In this document: positions 47,214 through 58,624 of the stretch, in pieces
Layout: the number at the start of each line of letters is the position of its first letter
Numbering within the stretch: the first letter of the stretch is position 1
Source of the DNA: Turbatrix aceti
Lineage: Eukaryota > Nematoda > Chromadorea > Rhabditida > Panagrolaimidae
Reading direction: 5' to 3'
Length of the DNA stretch: 64,000 nucleotides
Assembly (NCBI GenBank): GCA_963969345.1
Contig: OZ017767.1
Span: 11,538,471-11,602,470, forward strand
Position numbers and translations under genes: made by a program
Notes under the pieces: model-generated
The model's input: the letters and a program-made list of their open reading frames with translations, nothing else
Told to the model about the DNA's origin: nothing
The model's database searches: none

Positions 47214-48305
47214 ACACCGCAGAACATGAGGGAATACAGTAAGCTCATGATCTTAGCTACTGTGATTGACATTATTGTAAATGTTGTCTATACTATTATA
47301 CAGCTGGTTTGTTTTTAAACAAAGAACAAAAACATTTTGATGTTTGGATTGCATTTCAGCAGATGGATGTCATTAACGATATTTTTTATACCAGATACGG
47401 CGCTTACTGGAATGAGTACATCCCAAAATTCATGCGATGTACCAGCATGGGAATTTATGCTTTCGCGTATGAAATAGCCCTTATTGCATTGCCAATGCAA
47501 TGTTTTAGCAGATATTTGATCGTCAACAAGTATGTTTTTTTTGACTGGTTTTTATTCAAACATTGTTGTATTAATAATTCGTAGAAAAACGTCCTACAAC
47601 TGGATAACGATTGCAACAATTTATGCAGGACTTGCCGTTGTATTCGGATATGCAGATATGAAGGTAACACAGGGTTCAGAACCTGTAGAAGACAATCAGC
47701 CTGCGCTAAATAACCTTTATAACTTGAAACTTTGGGCAAAACAGTCCGATTCAAAAATAACTTTTTGTTACATTCCTATGGTAAGGACGCCTGTTTTAAA
47801 ATTATTAGCATTTGTTAGACTTCCCTTTTCAGTATCATAAAGGCACACTCATATTTGTATTCACGATGTGTATTATGACATCACTTTCCCTCATAATTAC
47901 GTTTTGGTCTATGAATAAGGTTCGGAAGACATTAAAAAATCTCAGAACCAACATGATTGTCAAAAATTATGAAATGCAATCTCAGCTCGGGATTCGCTTG
48001 TTTTATCAGGTAATATTTAATTAGACCGGCTAGTAAGATATACAGTATGCTTATTGTAGACCATTTTCCCCAGTTTTACGGCAATTATTGCAATGACTTC
48101 ATGCATCAGCACCTATCTCCTTGGCGAGTATTACGGTGGCTGGTTTGTCATCCTTTTTCTACCTTTCGTACTCAACACAATTCTGAATCCTTTGATCACG
48201 ATCTTCTGTATCAGAAAATACCGACACGCACTTTGGCGAATTTGTACAAATCGTCAGGTTTCGATCACAACAACTAATAATAGTTCTACACTGTATGAGA
48301 AATGA
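47214..48305 (+). pseudogene. Chemoreceptor C (Srd/Str-type), separated from its start codon
   Basis: Exons 47214-47306 (second half of exon 1), 47360-47529, 47585-47780, 47833-48009 and 48060-48305 are open with correct phases and normal donors and acceptors. The frame starts at TPQNMREYSKLMILATVIDI and lacks TM1 and the initiator, which lie inverted at 46303-46395. It includes LPMQCFSRY, FCYIPM, FWSMNKVRKTL and LNPLITIFCIRKYRHALW, so all later helices are preserved. The absence of secondary damage suggests a recent break or a misassembly. If the inversion is reversed, the receptor has 324 residues. Confidence 0.87.
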
Positions 48306-48633
48306 AATGATAATCTTCTTATTCAACACAACTTTTTATTCATCCGTCTGTTATACTTTTAGGCGTGTTGACTACGTACCTGATGTGGTTTGAAAAAGTA
48401 TAATACTTCTATAAAGGAATTAAGATTACATGTGTTTTTGTATTACAAAAAAGAACACAAATCTCGAAAAAAACATTCTAATGTAAGCCCATTTAAAACA
48501 CATTCGTGGCAAATAGAATCTGTTATATAACACAAAGAAATGCGTTAGGATAACGCGCGGTTCATATTTTTGTAAACACAAATAAAAGGATTATTGTTCG
48601 TAGTATCTGTAAACAATTGAATATAATATGTCG
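48306..48633. other. Intergenic, 3' flank of receptor C
   Basis: AT-rich sequence with no supported frame. It ends at the shared boundary of repeat E. Confidence 0.6.
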
Positions 48634-49806
48634 TCAATTTATGACATTCTAAAATTTTTTTTGTAATAAAATAGGGATTGAAGTTCACCATCAGATAGTG
48701 CCGGCAAGTTGCGGCAACGCGCGTAGCAACCGATCAACCGACACAAGCCAAACCATTCTTCAGTTGATCAGGTCAGTCAATCAAAAAACGATGCAAACCC
48801 TTCTTTTATTTTCGGGCGAAAAAACGGCGTTTTAGTAGAGGTGGTAGCATTTATTTGCCATCAGTGGAAAATCAACTGCTCGGAGAAGCGGTTTTGGTGC
48901 GGCCAGTGTTGGCTGCCACGACGCACTATGCGCCCATGGTTTTGACACGAAAACTTTTTTTTTGCTATTTTCACATGCACAGAGTAGATATATTTCGGAC
49001 ATAAAGATGGTTCTGGGGGTAATCGGTTACGGCCGATTTAATGGTGCCATCAAAAAATCAAAATTCGATCGATAAATCGATAATTTGAGGTAAAAATTAC
49101 TGTAACTCACGAAATTATTAGCCGATATCACAATAAATTATTGCATCGTGTTCTACGTCCTTGAAAACCCCCGGAAGCAAAAAACAAAAAAATTCTGTTC
49201 ATGAAATAAGAATTTATTTCGAATTAAAAATTAATAGTAATAATTAATTTTCACGGTTCAAAATTAATATTTTTTTACCGGGCAAAGTTCATTGCAAAGT
49301 TCAAGATGAACTTGATCACTATGCCAAAGTTCATATATAAGAATGGTTAACCGGCTTGGCACGAAGCTTCCGAAGGCAACACACTACGCGCATTTGCATG
49401 CGCGCACTGTGTTCTCCTTCGACTGAAATGCTTCAGCGCGCACTTTTTGTATGAAAAAAAATTTGGAATTGAAATTATTTTTTATTTCATGCACCGAATT
49501 TGCTCATTTTTTCCACACCGGGGTTTTCGATACCGCTGATTACGATAAGCTAATTTATTGTGATTTTCGCTAATAAAGACAAAAAATACAATTTTGTTTT
49601 GCTATTTATTGAACGAATATAAAATTTTTGATAGCACCGTTAAATCCGCCATCATCGATAACCCCCAAAACACTACTTGTTTCTAACATTTAGACACATT
49701 AGATATGTAAAATTCTAAAAAATACGTCAGAAAACGTTTTCGTGTCAGAACCATGGGCGCATAGTGCGACGCACGAAAGAGAGACTTTTTGTTTGCCCCT
49801 TACTTG
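48634..49806 (+). repeat. Repeat E, copy 1, interrupted by a palindromic element
   Basis: Starting at tcaatttatgacattctaaa, the sequence matches the inverted copy ending at 61077, including tagggattgaagttcacc, a GGCGTTTTAGTAGAGGTGGT stretch and GCGGCCAGTGTTGGCTGCCA. It is split at 48920 by an 845-bp element. The portion aaaacggcgttttagt...gttggctgccacgacgcacg recurs at 50690-50810. Confidence 0.75.
48923..49767. mobile_element. 845-bp palindromic element, copy 1
   Basis: The ends read GCACTATGCGCCCATGGT and its complement, with a GAC target duplication at 48920-48922 and 49768-49770. It has no transposase. It is nearly identical to the inverted copy at 59889-60733, and both sit inside repeat E. 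Confidence 0.85.
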
Positions 49807-50651
49807 GCACGATGGACCTATGGTCTCAACGCGAAAACTCGTTTTTTGCCGTTTTCATATGCATAGAGTAGATATTTTTTAGGTGTAAAGACGGATCTGG
49901 GGGTTATCGGCTACGGCAAATTTAATGGCACTATCAAAAAATCAATATTAGATCGATAAATTGATAATTTGAGAAAAAAATTACTGTAGCTCAAAAAATA
50001 ACTATACGATATCAGAATAAAATAGTAGACCGTATTCTACGCCATCAAAAACCCTTGATGGCAAAAAACAGGAAAAATCTCCCCATGAAATAAGAAGTTA
50101 TTTCAAATCTTAAAATAAATATTAATAAATTATTTCCACAGGTCAAAATTAATATTTTTTTACCGGGCAAAGTTCGTTGCAAAGATCAAGATGAACTTAA
50201 TCACAATGCCAAAGTTCGTATATAAGAATGGGAAACCGGCTTGGCAGTAAGCTTCCAAAGGCAACACGCTACGCGCATTTGCATGCGCGCACTGTGTTCT
50301 CTTTCGACTGAAATGCTTCAGCGCGCGTTTTTTGTATAAAAAAAACTTTAGAATTGAAATAACTTCTTATTTCATGGGGAGAATCTTCCTGTTTTTGGCA
50401 CCCGGGGGTTTTCGAGGGCGTAGAATACGGTCTACTATTTTATTCTGATATCGTATAGTTATTTTTCGAAATAAATTTATTAAATCGAGTTTATCGATCG
50501 ATTATTGAATTTCTGATATCCCCGATAGATTCGCCATCGCAAAAAACTCTTAATCCACTCTTGAAATCTAAAAAACACTCACTTTTGCGATAAAAAACGT
50601 CAAAAAAGCCTCAAAAATCCCTTTCGCGTTGAGACCATAGGTCCATCGTGC
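49807..50651. mobile_element. 845-bp palindromic element, copy 2 (variant ends)
   Basis: Ends read GCACGATGGACCTATGGT and complement, with a TTG target duplication (49804-49806 and 50652-50654). It has the same length as copies 1 and 3 and a related interior, including a shared central motif gaatggnaaaccggcttggca, but is clearly diverged. It is non-coding. Confidence 0.85.
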
Positions 50652-50860
50652 TTGGTCAGTCAGTCGAAAAATCCTTCTTTTATTTTCCGGCGAAAAAACG
50701 GCGTTTTAGTATGAGTGGTAGCATTTATTTGCCACAAGTGAAAAATCAACTGATCGGAGAAGCGGTTTTGGTGCGGCCAGTGTTGGCTGCCACGACGCAC
50801 GAAAGATAGGCTTTTCGTGCGCGCTAAAGATGACGCGAGAGAGTTCTGAAGGCTTTTCGA
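50652..50860 (+). repeat. Repeat E, partial third copy
   Basis: ggtcagtcagtcgaaaaatc through gttggctgccacgacgcacg parallels copy 1 at 48768-48926 with scattered substitutions, followed by cttttcgtgcgcgctaaag, which also occurs at the end of the 61-kb copy. Confidence 0.65.
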
Positions 50861-50954
50861 TCTCAAAACAATAAACGTTTTTTTCAATAAATTGAATATT
50901 GTATTGTAAAATTCACAACAACATATAGCATAACCAGAGTTGTTCAATTCGACA

Positions 50955-51055
50955 ATTTTCAGTGCTCGCTCTGCTCATGCTCTTTGAGTTCATAAAATTT
51001 TCGCGCTCGCTCCGCTCGCGCTCGTGAGCTGAGCAGGAGCAATTTGGTGAGCATC
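50955..51055. repeat. Second GAGC/GCTC repeat block
   Basis: Short units such as gctcgctctgctcatgctc and cgctcgctccgctcgcgctc, followed by complementary gagctgagcagga, resemble the block at 37705-38045. It directly abuts the 3' end of the PI4K2 gene. Confidence 0.6.
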
Positions 51056-51093
51056 AAACAACTCTGAGCATAACTTCATTTTTCGTTAAAAAT

Positions 51094-52721
51094 TCAACAA
51101 CAAACAGGATTACTGTAATCAGCGAGTTTAAATTTGCACCACTGCTCCCATTCGGCATCTGTGGATGGAGCGCGGAGGTACCTGCGACTGGCGACGAGTG
51201 GTTCTCGCCCCACCCAGTCAGAAGGGGTATCGTTGGCAGCGAGAGCGCATCGTAGGTTGTACAACTGCCCGCGGAAGACCCGCAGCTGGTTCTTGGTGAG
51301 AAGAGAGTTGTGAGTTTTGTCGTGCCGAAAGAGGACGTAAACATCGGCCGTGAGGGCGTGGACAAATGCAGGCGTCAGGAGGGCAAGCCATTGCTCGCGG
51401 AGAGCCGGATCGACGGGATGCTTTGCGATTGAGAGTTCAGCCCAGTGGAATCGGAATTTTCGAAACCGTGACGCGCATTCGGGGTGCTTGACGGGAAAAG
51501 CGAGGCCGTTGTCGATGGCTGCTATCTTTACTGGCTCTCCTTCGACGTAGCTTAATAAAAAAATTTTTATAACTTAAAACTTCAAAATTTAAAGAAAAAT
51601 TTTTTTTTTACAAAACATTAATTTTTTTTATAAAATTTTTTAGGCCAAAAAAAATTTTTAAAAAACGCAACACACCGAATAAGCCAATTATCCAAATGGC
51701 GATCAGTATTTCGAATAGCGTAATCCAAAAAGCATAGTTTTTGAAATTGAACCAAAATTTCTTGTTTTTCATTTTCCGGCAGTTGATCAAATTTCGCCTC
51801 AATGACTGGCCACATCTCCGTGGCGCTGTTGTATCCGTGAACAAAGAGTTGAAAACTACCCGTCTTGGGTTTGATTTCGTTCTTTCGCATGCAACCGCTG
51901 CCGTAGAAAAAGTTCGAAGACTTCAAACTGACAACTCGAGTTTTTGGAACAATTCCGAGCTGAAAAGTAAATACAATTTTTTTTGTTATTTTGTGGAATC
52001 AAATTTCGCGTATAATGGAACAAACCTTGAAACGATCATCGAAAAGACTGGCAGCGGTCTCGGAGAGATAACCATGATTGGGGATGAGACATGCCCGACC
52101 GAAGCAGCAAAAGCAGAGCATGCGCTGGAAGTACTTTGCCCATTTGGGGTTGAGTGGGGCAAAGGGTTCCTCGTCCTTGGGCTTAAAAACGCCGATGGCG
52201 CGATGGTCGACGTCATAGACAAAGTACGATCCGGAGCTTCCGCTGGGTATTAGTTCTGGGTGTACGTTTGAGGTGATCGCATCGTTCGTCTTGGTCATGA
52301 CTTCGACAAAATCCTTGTCCACGCTCGTGGATTGCTAAAAAATGCACACTTTTTCCAAAAGTTTTTTAAAAAAGTTTCTCAAAGAACTCACAGATTTCGT
52401 ACCAACGATGTAAGCAGTGAGTTCACGGCTGGAGCCCTCGGAAGCATCGTCTGACAAATCTGACTACAAAAAAAAATATTCCAAAGTTAAAGGAACCAAA
52501 CAAACTTTGTTAGTGCTGTCTGTGACGGCGGAGGGCGGTGGTTTGATTCCTTTGGCTTCGGACGAGGGGGGTTTGGTTTCCTTGACTTCCGACGAAGGGG
52601 GTAGTTTCTCGTTTTCCTTGATTTGCTTGTCCAAGGTCTTTTCCTTGAGAGAAGCTGCAGCAATGGCACTCGCATTACCCGGATTGTGCTTTGATCGTTG
52701 GTACTTTCTGGACGACGGCAT
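51094..52721 (-). CDS. Phosphatidylinositol 4-kinase type II
   Basis: Five exons (52506-52721, 52392-52463, 52026-52334, 51676-51959, 51094-51550) give 445 residues. A charged, low-complexity N-terminus precedes the kinase domain. Marks of PI4K2 are SGSYFVYD (glycine loop), AIGVFKPKDEEPFA with the lysine, the cysteine patch MLCFCCFGRACLIP (equivalent to the palmitoylated CCPCC of animal enzymes), KTGSFQLFVHGY, LDYAIRNTDRHLDNWLIR (catalytic loop) and VKIAAIDNGLAFPVKHP (the DNG replacing DFG). The enzyme makes PtdIns4P on Golgi and endosomal membranes. The last acceptor is weak (TTATTAAG) but is supported by the restored frame. The protein ends in NPVCC, an unusual double-cysteine tail that could be lipidated. 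The DNA immediately downstream is GAGC repeat. Confidence 0.93.
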
Positions 52722-53298
52722 CGATACGGTAAATAATTAACAAAAAAAAAGTCAATCAAACGGGCTACGTTCGCTGAAAAAAGTATCACTTATTCCACCG
52801 CCATTGAACAAAAAAGTAACAAAAATCGATAATAAAAATTCAACGCACCTCAAATACGCGTATAAGAAAAGAAACCGTAATCGTTGGAAAAAATAAAAAT
52901 TAGTGTTAGTATACAAGTTTACCGATAGGAGACGTCTACTCGTCCCGTCGTGGATGGAGACAACAGAAAAATAGGCCAATAACAGCCTGAACGAAATGTT
53001 CCGTTTCTGAATGAAAAGAAGTAAAGCCGAAATATAGTACTAAACTAGCATGACTAGTTTTGGTTGACACGAGAGAGCTCAACAAAGAAAATAAAAACAA
53101 TCTGCATAAACTGTAAAAAATAAAAGGAAAAATAAACAAAAGGCATTGAAAAAACGTTACTCGGAGACAAAAAGAAAAAAAACCGTAACGTTACATTATT
53201 TCTTTATCTGAATTGTTTAGAAGTAATATTATCCTAGTAAAATGAAAAAAATACTGCTAATCACTCGAATTTAATTTTTTTTAGAAATAAAAAGTATC

Positions 53299-53352
53299 GC
53301 TTCCGGGTGACTGAACGTAATTGGCACTTCCTGCTGACATGGCACGGTCCGG
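53299..53352 (-). pseudogene. Degenerate fragment resembling the chk-1 5' coding exon
   Basis: The minus strand encodes [17 protein letters not shown], which parallels [20 protein letters not shown] of the kinase gene 1.2 kb away. At DNA level, CAGCAGGAAGT and ACGTTCAGTCA are shared, with an internal deletion and substitutions. The surrounding open frame (53271-53459) has no start, kinase motif or partners. It is on the opposite strand, so an inverted partial duplication that has decayed is the simplest reading. Confidence 0.5.
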
Positions 53353-53900
53353 TACATAGGCCGGACAAAAGAAAATATATTTTCAGAACGCACCTCAGAA
53401 GTGTTGTGCAATTTGTTGCGCTCGGATCTGTCAACGCAGACATAGAAGCTATTCGTCATTGTTTACTAAATATGAAAAATGCTATTGATTTCTTTCTTGG
53501 CTAGCAAACAAAGGTAATTTCAAGTAAAACTTAGGTATACAGCAAAGACTGTACAAAAAATGTATAATAGCATTATATCCGGCGCAGTGATAGACAAAAT
53601 TTGACTATCACTCAAATGAAAAAATACGTAAAGCTGTTGAATTGTGTAACTCAACAAAAAAAAAAACCGTAATTTGAGACTTTGATTGTCTTTTACGGTT
53701 GTTTTTTGTGTTTTTCAAATGTCGTTTATTTTGTTTACCATGTCCTAAATAGAGCTCGACCGTATAAAATCATAGCAAGCAATTCAAGCACAAAAAAAAA
53801 AGTAACAGAGCTTTGAAATTGAAATTTGACCCCAAAAATTAGCAAAAAAAACTGTCTCGAACTCAACAAACCCTCATTTCGCCCGTCGTTTTCACCCAAC

Positions 53901-54155
53901 ATGCAGCTTTTCGCCTTGCTTCTCATCCTGCTTATGGCCAGCATCCGAATTTGTTCCGCCGTCAACCTCAACGCCAGCACGTCAACACCAATCCTGGGCT
54001 CGGATAGGCTCGCGCATCCAAAACCTCACGAACACACGATCCTAAGCTTCAAAAAGCTCAGGCCTCACATCTCACGCGCCAGTTTCCGAATCAAGCCTCC
54101 TACTATCGGCTATCGGCTATTTGAAAAAGCACAAAAATTAACTAAAACTAATTAG
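53901..54155 (+). CDS. Small secreted basic peptide of unknown family
   Basis: A single exon of 84 residues. MQLFALLLILLMASIRICSA is a convincing signal peptide. The roughly 64-residue mature part has no cysteine, is rich in Lys, Arg and His (HPKPHEHT, FKKLRPHISRASFRIKPP) and ends KAQKLTKTN. It has single basic residues but no KR-type amidation cassette, so it is not an obvious neuropeptide precursor. A linear cationic antimicrobial or a secreted signalling peptide is possible but only inferred. An in-frame ATG 25 codons upstream would bury the leader and is less likely. An AATAAA signal follows at 54179. Confidence 0.6.
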   Translation: MQLFALLLILLMASIRICSAVNLNASTSTPILGSDRLAHPKPHEHTILSFKKLRPHISRASFRIKPPTIGYRLFEKAQKLTKTN

Positions 54156-54375
54156 TAAATGTATTATTGACTCGAAAGAAATAAATGGACGGTGTAAAGA
54201 AGAAAAAACAAGATGGTTATATTTTTTTCCTTTTGTAAACCGAGTTTGTGATTTCGATGGTTCCTGGCACGAAAAAATGCGCACATTGCTTTCCCGCGCT
54301 TTTTCAACTTTTACTCTAGCTTTTCTTTTTTGAGTGGCACTAAACTTGTTGTTCGTTTGTTTATTTGTCGTACCA

Positions 54376-56636
54376 ATGGATGTCATGGAAGTAATTCCGG
54401 AGGAAGCAGAATACGAGAACGAGAATGAGAACGAGCCTGTTGTCATGGGTCCACCGTCGCAGCGGAAGATCATCCGAGCTACGTCGAGAAAAGTGCGATC
54501 TAATCCTGACGTGCATCCCGAAAACTCCGCTCTCACATCCGCTCCACGAACCGTTCCATCGCTGCTGACGCAGCAGGAAGTACCGATCACGTTCAGTCAG
54601 TTAGAAACAGTTCGTGTTCTTGGAGAAGGTAAGTGGGATGGTTACGTTTTTTGAGTTTGCTGTTTTTGAACGTAAACCTCAATCGATTTTTTTACGATAG
54701 GTCTTATTTTTGTGTTTTTTTCAGGAGCTTTCGGTGAAGTGGTCCTCGTCGTGGATCGCAATGACCAAAACATCGCCGCAGCAGTCAAGAGAATCGAACT
54801 CAAAGGCGTGCCGGAAGATACGATCAAGATCGTCCGCAAGGAGGCCCTTATCCAGCGGGCTCTCACAAATCATCCCAACGTTCTCCGGTATATCAGCATG
54901 CGTGTAGTTAATAACGAAGTATTTGAGTTGTTCTTGGAGTATGCTGACGGGGGCGAGCTTTTTGATCAGATTGGTAAGATTATACATCTTTTTCTTTGCA
55001 TGATTTATGCTTACATTTTACTTTTTTTTTCAGAGCCAGACCACGGAATGCAGCCAATGCGAGCTCAGTTTTACTTCCGGCAACTCATCGACGGCATCGA
55101 GTACATTCACACCAACGGAATCTGTCATCGAGATATCAAGCCTGAAAATTTGCTCATTACCAAAAAGCGTAGGTTTTTTATGGCCAAATGCAATTACTAT
55201 CGATTATTTTTCAGATGTTCTCAAAATTAGCGATTTTGGTATGGCTACGGTTTTCCAGCACAAGAATAAGGAACGCCTGTTGTCGACTCGTTGCGGCACC
55301 CTGCCCTATGCCGCTCCGGAAATTATTCGTGGTCCTTATCAGTGAGTTTTTTTTGGCAAAATACTGACAAAATTACGATCACATTTTTGAGCCTGATTTT
55401 GCGAAGAAAAAAAGTACAATTTTTCTGCAGATTGCGTTTTAGGCCTAAAAGTAACGTATTGTTTTATTTCCGTTTAAGAGTATCATTTTTTTGCAAAGTA
55501 TCAAATTTCATTCTTTGTTGCCTATTTTTTTATGAATTCTTTTCAGCGCCACACCAGTCGATGTTTGGTCCTGCGGCGTTGTCCTGGTCACCGTCCTCGT
55601 CGGCGAACTTCCCTGGGAGGGGGCGACCGAAGACTGCATCCAATTCACCGATTTCGCCCGCAAGAACGACAACTCCCACCGTCCATGGTGCCGATTCGAC
55701 ACGACCGAGCTCTCTATCGTCCGGATGATGCTCTGCGAGGACGTCTCCAAGCGCGCTACCATTGCCCGTGTCCGTAACCATCCTTGGTTCACCGAGAACC
55801 TCAGTCACCAGAACAGCCGCCAGCGTCCCATTCCGGAGAACACATGGCCTGTCAACGGTTCCGTCAGGAGCAATCGTCTGGATGGCCTTGTGCCGTCATC
55901 ACAGCCGGCGGGCATGTACTCACTCAAAAATCGGGATTCTGTGTAGTGAGTTTCTCGGGGAGGGGGTTTTTTGGGGATTGGGGGTCTTTTTTTTTTAGTT
56001 TGATGCATACTGATCGTCCGCGGCAGGCTTTGCCGAATGCTTCTTTTTCACAGCCTGTTACGGTTGATTTGTTGTCGAAGTCTCAGCTTGGGTCATCCCA
56101 AGCGTCGTACGCCGTAAGTTTTTCTATATAATGATTTTTTTTTGCGAGTCCCGATGTCTGTCCAGCATCCGTGCTCGACGCTGGTCCGCCGCATGACCCG
56201 TTTCTGCGTCGTCGTCTCTGTCTACGAAGCCCTCCAGGCCGTCGAAAACGCAGCAAGGGTCTGCGACTGCGAAATTCGTCTCTACACCGCTCACTGTCTT
56301 CACATCACGTCTCTGAAAAACCCGGAGCTTGCGTTCGTCGCTACCGTCTACGAGATGATCTACGACGGCTCGAAGGTCCTTGTCGACTTCCGGCGCTCTA
56401 AGGGCGATGGCATCGAGTTCAAGAGGATGTTTATGGAGTTCAAGAAACTTCTTGCAAACATCATCTGCAAGGACAGCATTCTCTGGCTCGAGAAGCAGGG
56501 TCTTCTCGCGCAGCAGCCAACCGAAGACGAGATTTCTCAGAGTCAGGTCGGACAGAGTCAGCCGTTGATTCCGGCGCCGGAGGCCCTCCATCCTCAGACG
56601 CAGAGTGAATCTCTGAATTTTGGCAGCTTTCAGTGA
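54376..56636 (+). CDS. chk-1: Checkpoint serine/threonine kinase CHK1
   Basis: Seven exons (54376-54628, 54725-54973, 55034-55168, 55215-55341, 55547-55945, 55999-56113, 56166-56636) encode 582 residues. An acidic N-terminal extension of about 75 residues precedes the kinase domain, longer than in vertebrate CHK1. Catalytic marks are [20 protein letters not shown] (ATP lysine), [35 protein letters not shown] and [20 protein letters not shown]. After a serine-rich linker containing SQ sites (likely ATR targets), the C-terminal part carries a KA1-like regulatory region ([40 protein letters not shown]). It acts in the nucleus in the DNA-damage and replication checkpoint. The tail is SQ-rich ([10 protein letters not shown]). 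All junctions hold phase; exon 6 uses TA/GTGAGT, avoiding a stop. Confidence 0.94.
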
Positions 56637-58624
56637 TTGGGTGGTTTTTTTTGTGATTACTAAAAATTTTTCTACAATTTTTACAAATTTACAATAATAA
56701 AAAATAATTTTTTGTCGTTGCAAATTAAAATGAAATCAAGTTTTTTGTGATTTTTTTTTATAAAAAGAATATTTTTTTTGCAAAGAAAACTTCAACCTTT
56801 TATTTTTTGTAACGTTCTTTGTTTTATTGAAAATCATTTTTTCTACATTAAAAAAAAATTATCGCAAAAATTTTTGAATATTTTTTTTTCAGGAAAAAAA
56901 CGTGAAATAAGATTTCAGCATTTTATGCTTCAATCATCTCTGAATCTAGCAGCCAAACCCTGTTTACTCTTTGCTGTTAGCCAACAAACTACTGTTACTT
57001 CTGTACCCTTTTATCTGCTCATCGGTTTCTTTCTTTGTCCAGCGTTGTTTACATCGAAACTAACAACCGCATTTTTCTCATTTCCTTCACAATCGCCAGC
57101 TTACAACGGTTTCTCCTTGTTTAATCCCCACCATTCTTCTTTTTTTTTGTTCATTGTATCACAACTGTTTGTCGTGTAATGGCATTTGACAATTTTGGTT
57201 TTTGTGCTCGCGGATAAACACTGAAAAAAGTTTGCTTTGGGGACAGCCGAGACAAGACGCAGAAGAAGAAGAAGCAGCCATCGTGTTTGTGTCCTTTCCC
57301 GTCGGGTGTTTGTTGAAAAAATGGGAGAGACACGACCACCCGCGGGTGCTCCCGGGATTCTCTCAGGCTTAGTTCCTCAATTTTTGACTTCCAGGCCGAA
57401 AAGCGAGAGCGAGATAAACAAGCAAGCAAGAGGACACGTAAGATGAATCAGTGGGACCAAAAAAATTGACAGTTTCCGTGATTCATCTGACAATGAACAT
57501 ATTATCGTGCCTATCAGATGTTTTTTTGTCGTCCGATGAAGATGATAAAAAGAAACACAAACGCGAGACTCATGTCACATCAAGCTGGGAATACATCGTA
57601 TTTGGCAATAAATAGGCGTATGTATGTCTTGCCAAAGGGTACAGAATGAGAGGGGAGGGGACAAGTTGGAAGCTTAGATAAAGCTACATTGTGGGAAAAA
57701 AATTCTCTCTTCTAAATCTGAAAATTGTTTGGTAAATTATCTGATATTGCTAAAAAAATACCTTTTCTTGCATGTGTTTTGTACCTGAAGGGTACCTGAC
57801 GTGCCCACACGAGCTTGACCTTATTCCGTAAAATCAGGCAGAGACTGAGCTTTTTTTTGCGACCTTCGCCATTTTCTTTGAGATTGCGGATCTTTCTTTG
57901 ATAAGCGAGGCAAGCAAAACGTGACAAAAAGACATGCTGTATTTTTGAAGGTTAAGAACGGTTTTTTACATTTGTCAAAAAATATTATTAAATTTTATTT
58001 TTACAAATTTTTTTATTATTATATAAATAAATTTTTATGTTTTTAAAAATTGTTATTTATTGTAAAAAGTATACGAAAAAATTATTTTTAGTTTTTCTAA
58101 AAATAGCCAAAATAGGAGCTTGTACTGTTTCAAGAAACCATGGTTTGCACGCTGTACATCGTGCAGTAGTACCCTGGTGAGTCTGATTCATGGATTCATG
58201 CATTCTTTCATTATTCACTCTTATCGTTCTTTGGATATGTATCACCAGTCGTATTTAACAAATTTTGGTTCAGTGCTCCAACATACTATAATATAAAAAT
58301 TCATAAAAACGATGTCAAAAACGCGTGTTTTTTCTTCAAAATGCCATTCATTTTCATTTTTTTTCTTTTTCTCTCCCATTCTGCTTACTACCTGAAATAG
58401 AACTATCTTGGCGTTAGTTGTACGAGACAGTCTCATACATACGTAAGCGGCAGCGCCGCCTACCAGAGACCCGCTACCAGAAACTTGTCTACAAGCTTCG
58501 TGAAAAAACAAAAACACACTTTTTGTTGCCTTTTGCAGCGTTTGAAGCTTTATAACAAGAAAGCTGAATTTAGAATTCACTTTCTTCCAAAAGCGACGTG
58601 TAATCGTGTAGGCTGTAGTGCATC
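56637..58624. other. Intergenic region between chk-1 and the CAP gene
   Basis: It begins with the chk-1 3'UTR (AATAAAAAATAA at 56694), then AT-rich DNA. Frames at 57150-57450 on both strands overlap in a GC-richer patch and look artefactual. A minus-strand frame at 57712-57927 is rich in Arg and Lys but lacks splice partners. No gene supported. Confidence 0.5.

Noticed and set aside
53261..53459. Two long minus-strand frames as a possible real exon
   Set aside because: Only about 17 codons resemble chk-1. The rest has no start or kinase motif, so it is recorded as a fragment, not a gene.
56124..56723. 199-codon minus-strand frame under the last chk-1 exon
   Set aside because: Antisense shadow of a conserved coding exon in the GC-rich frame.
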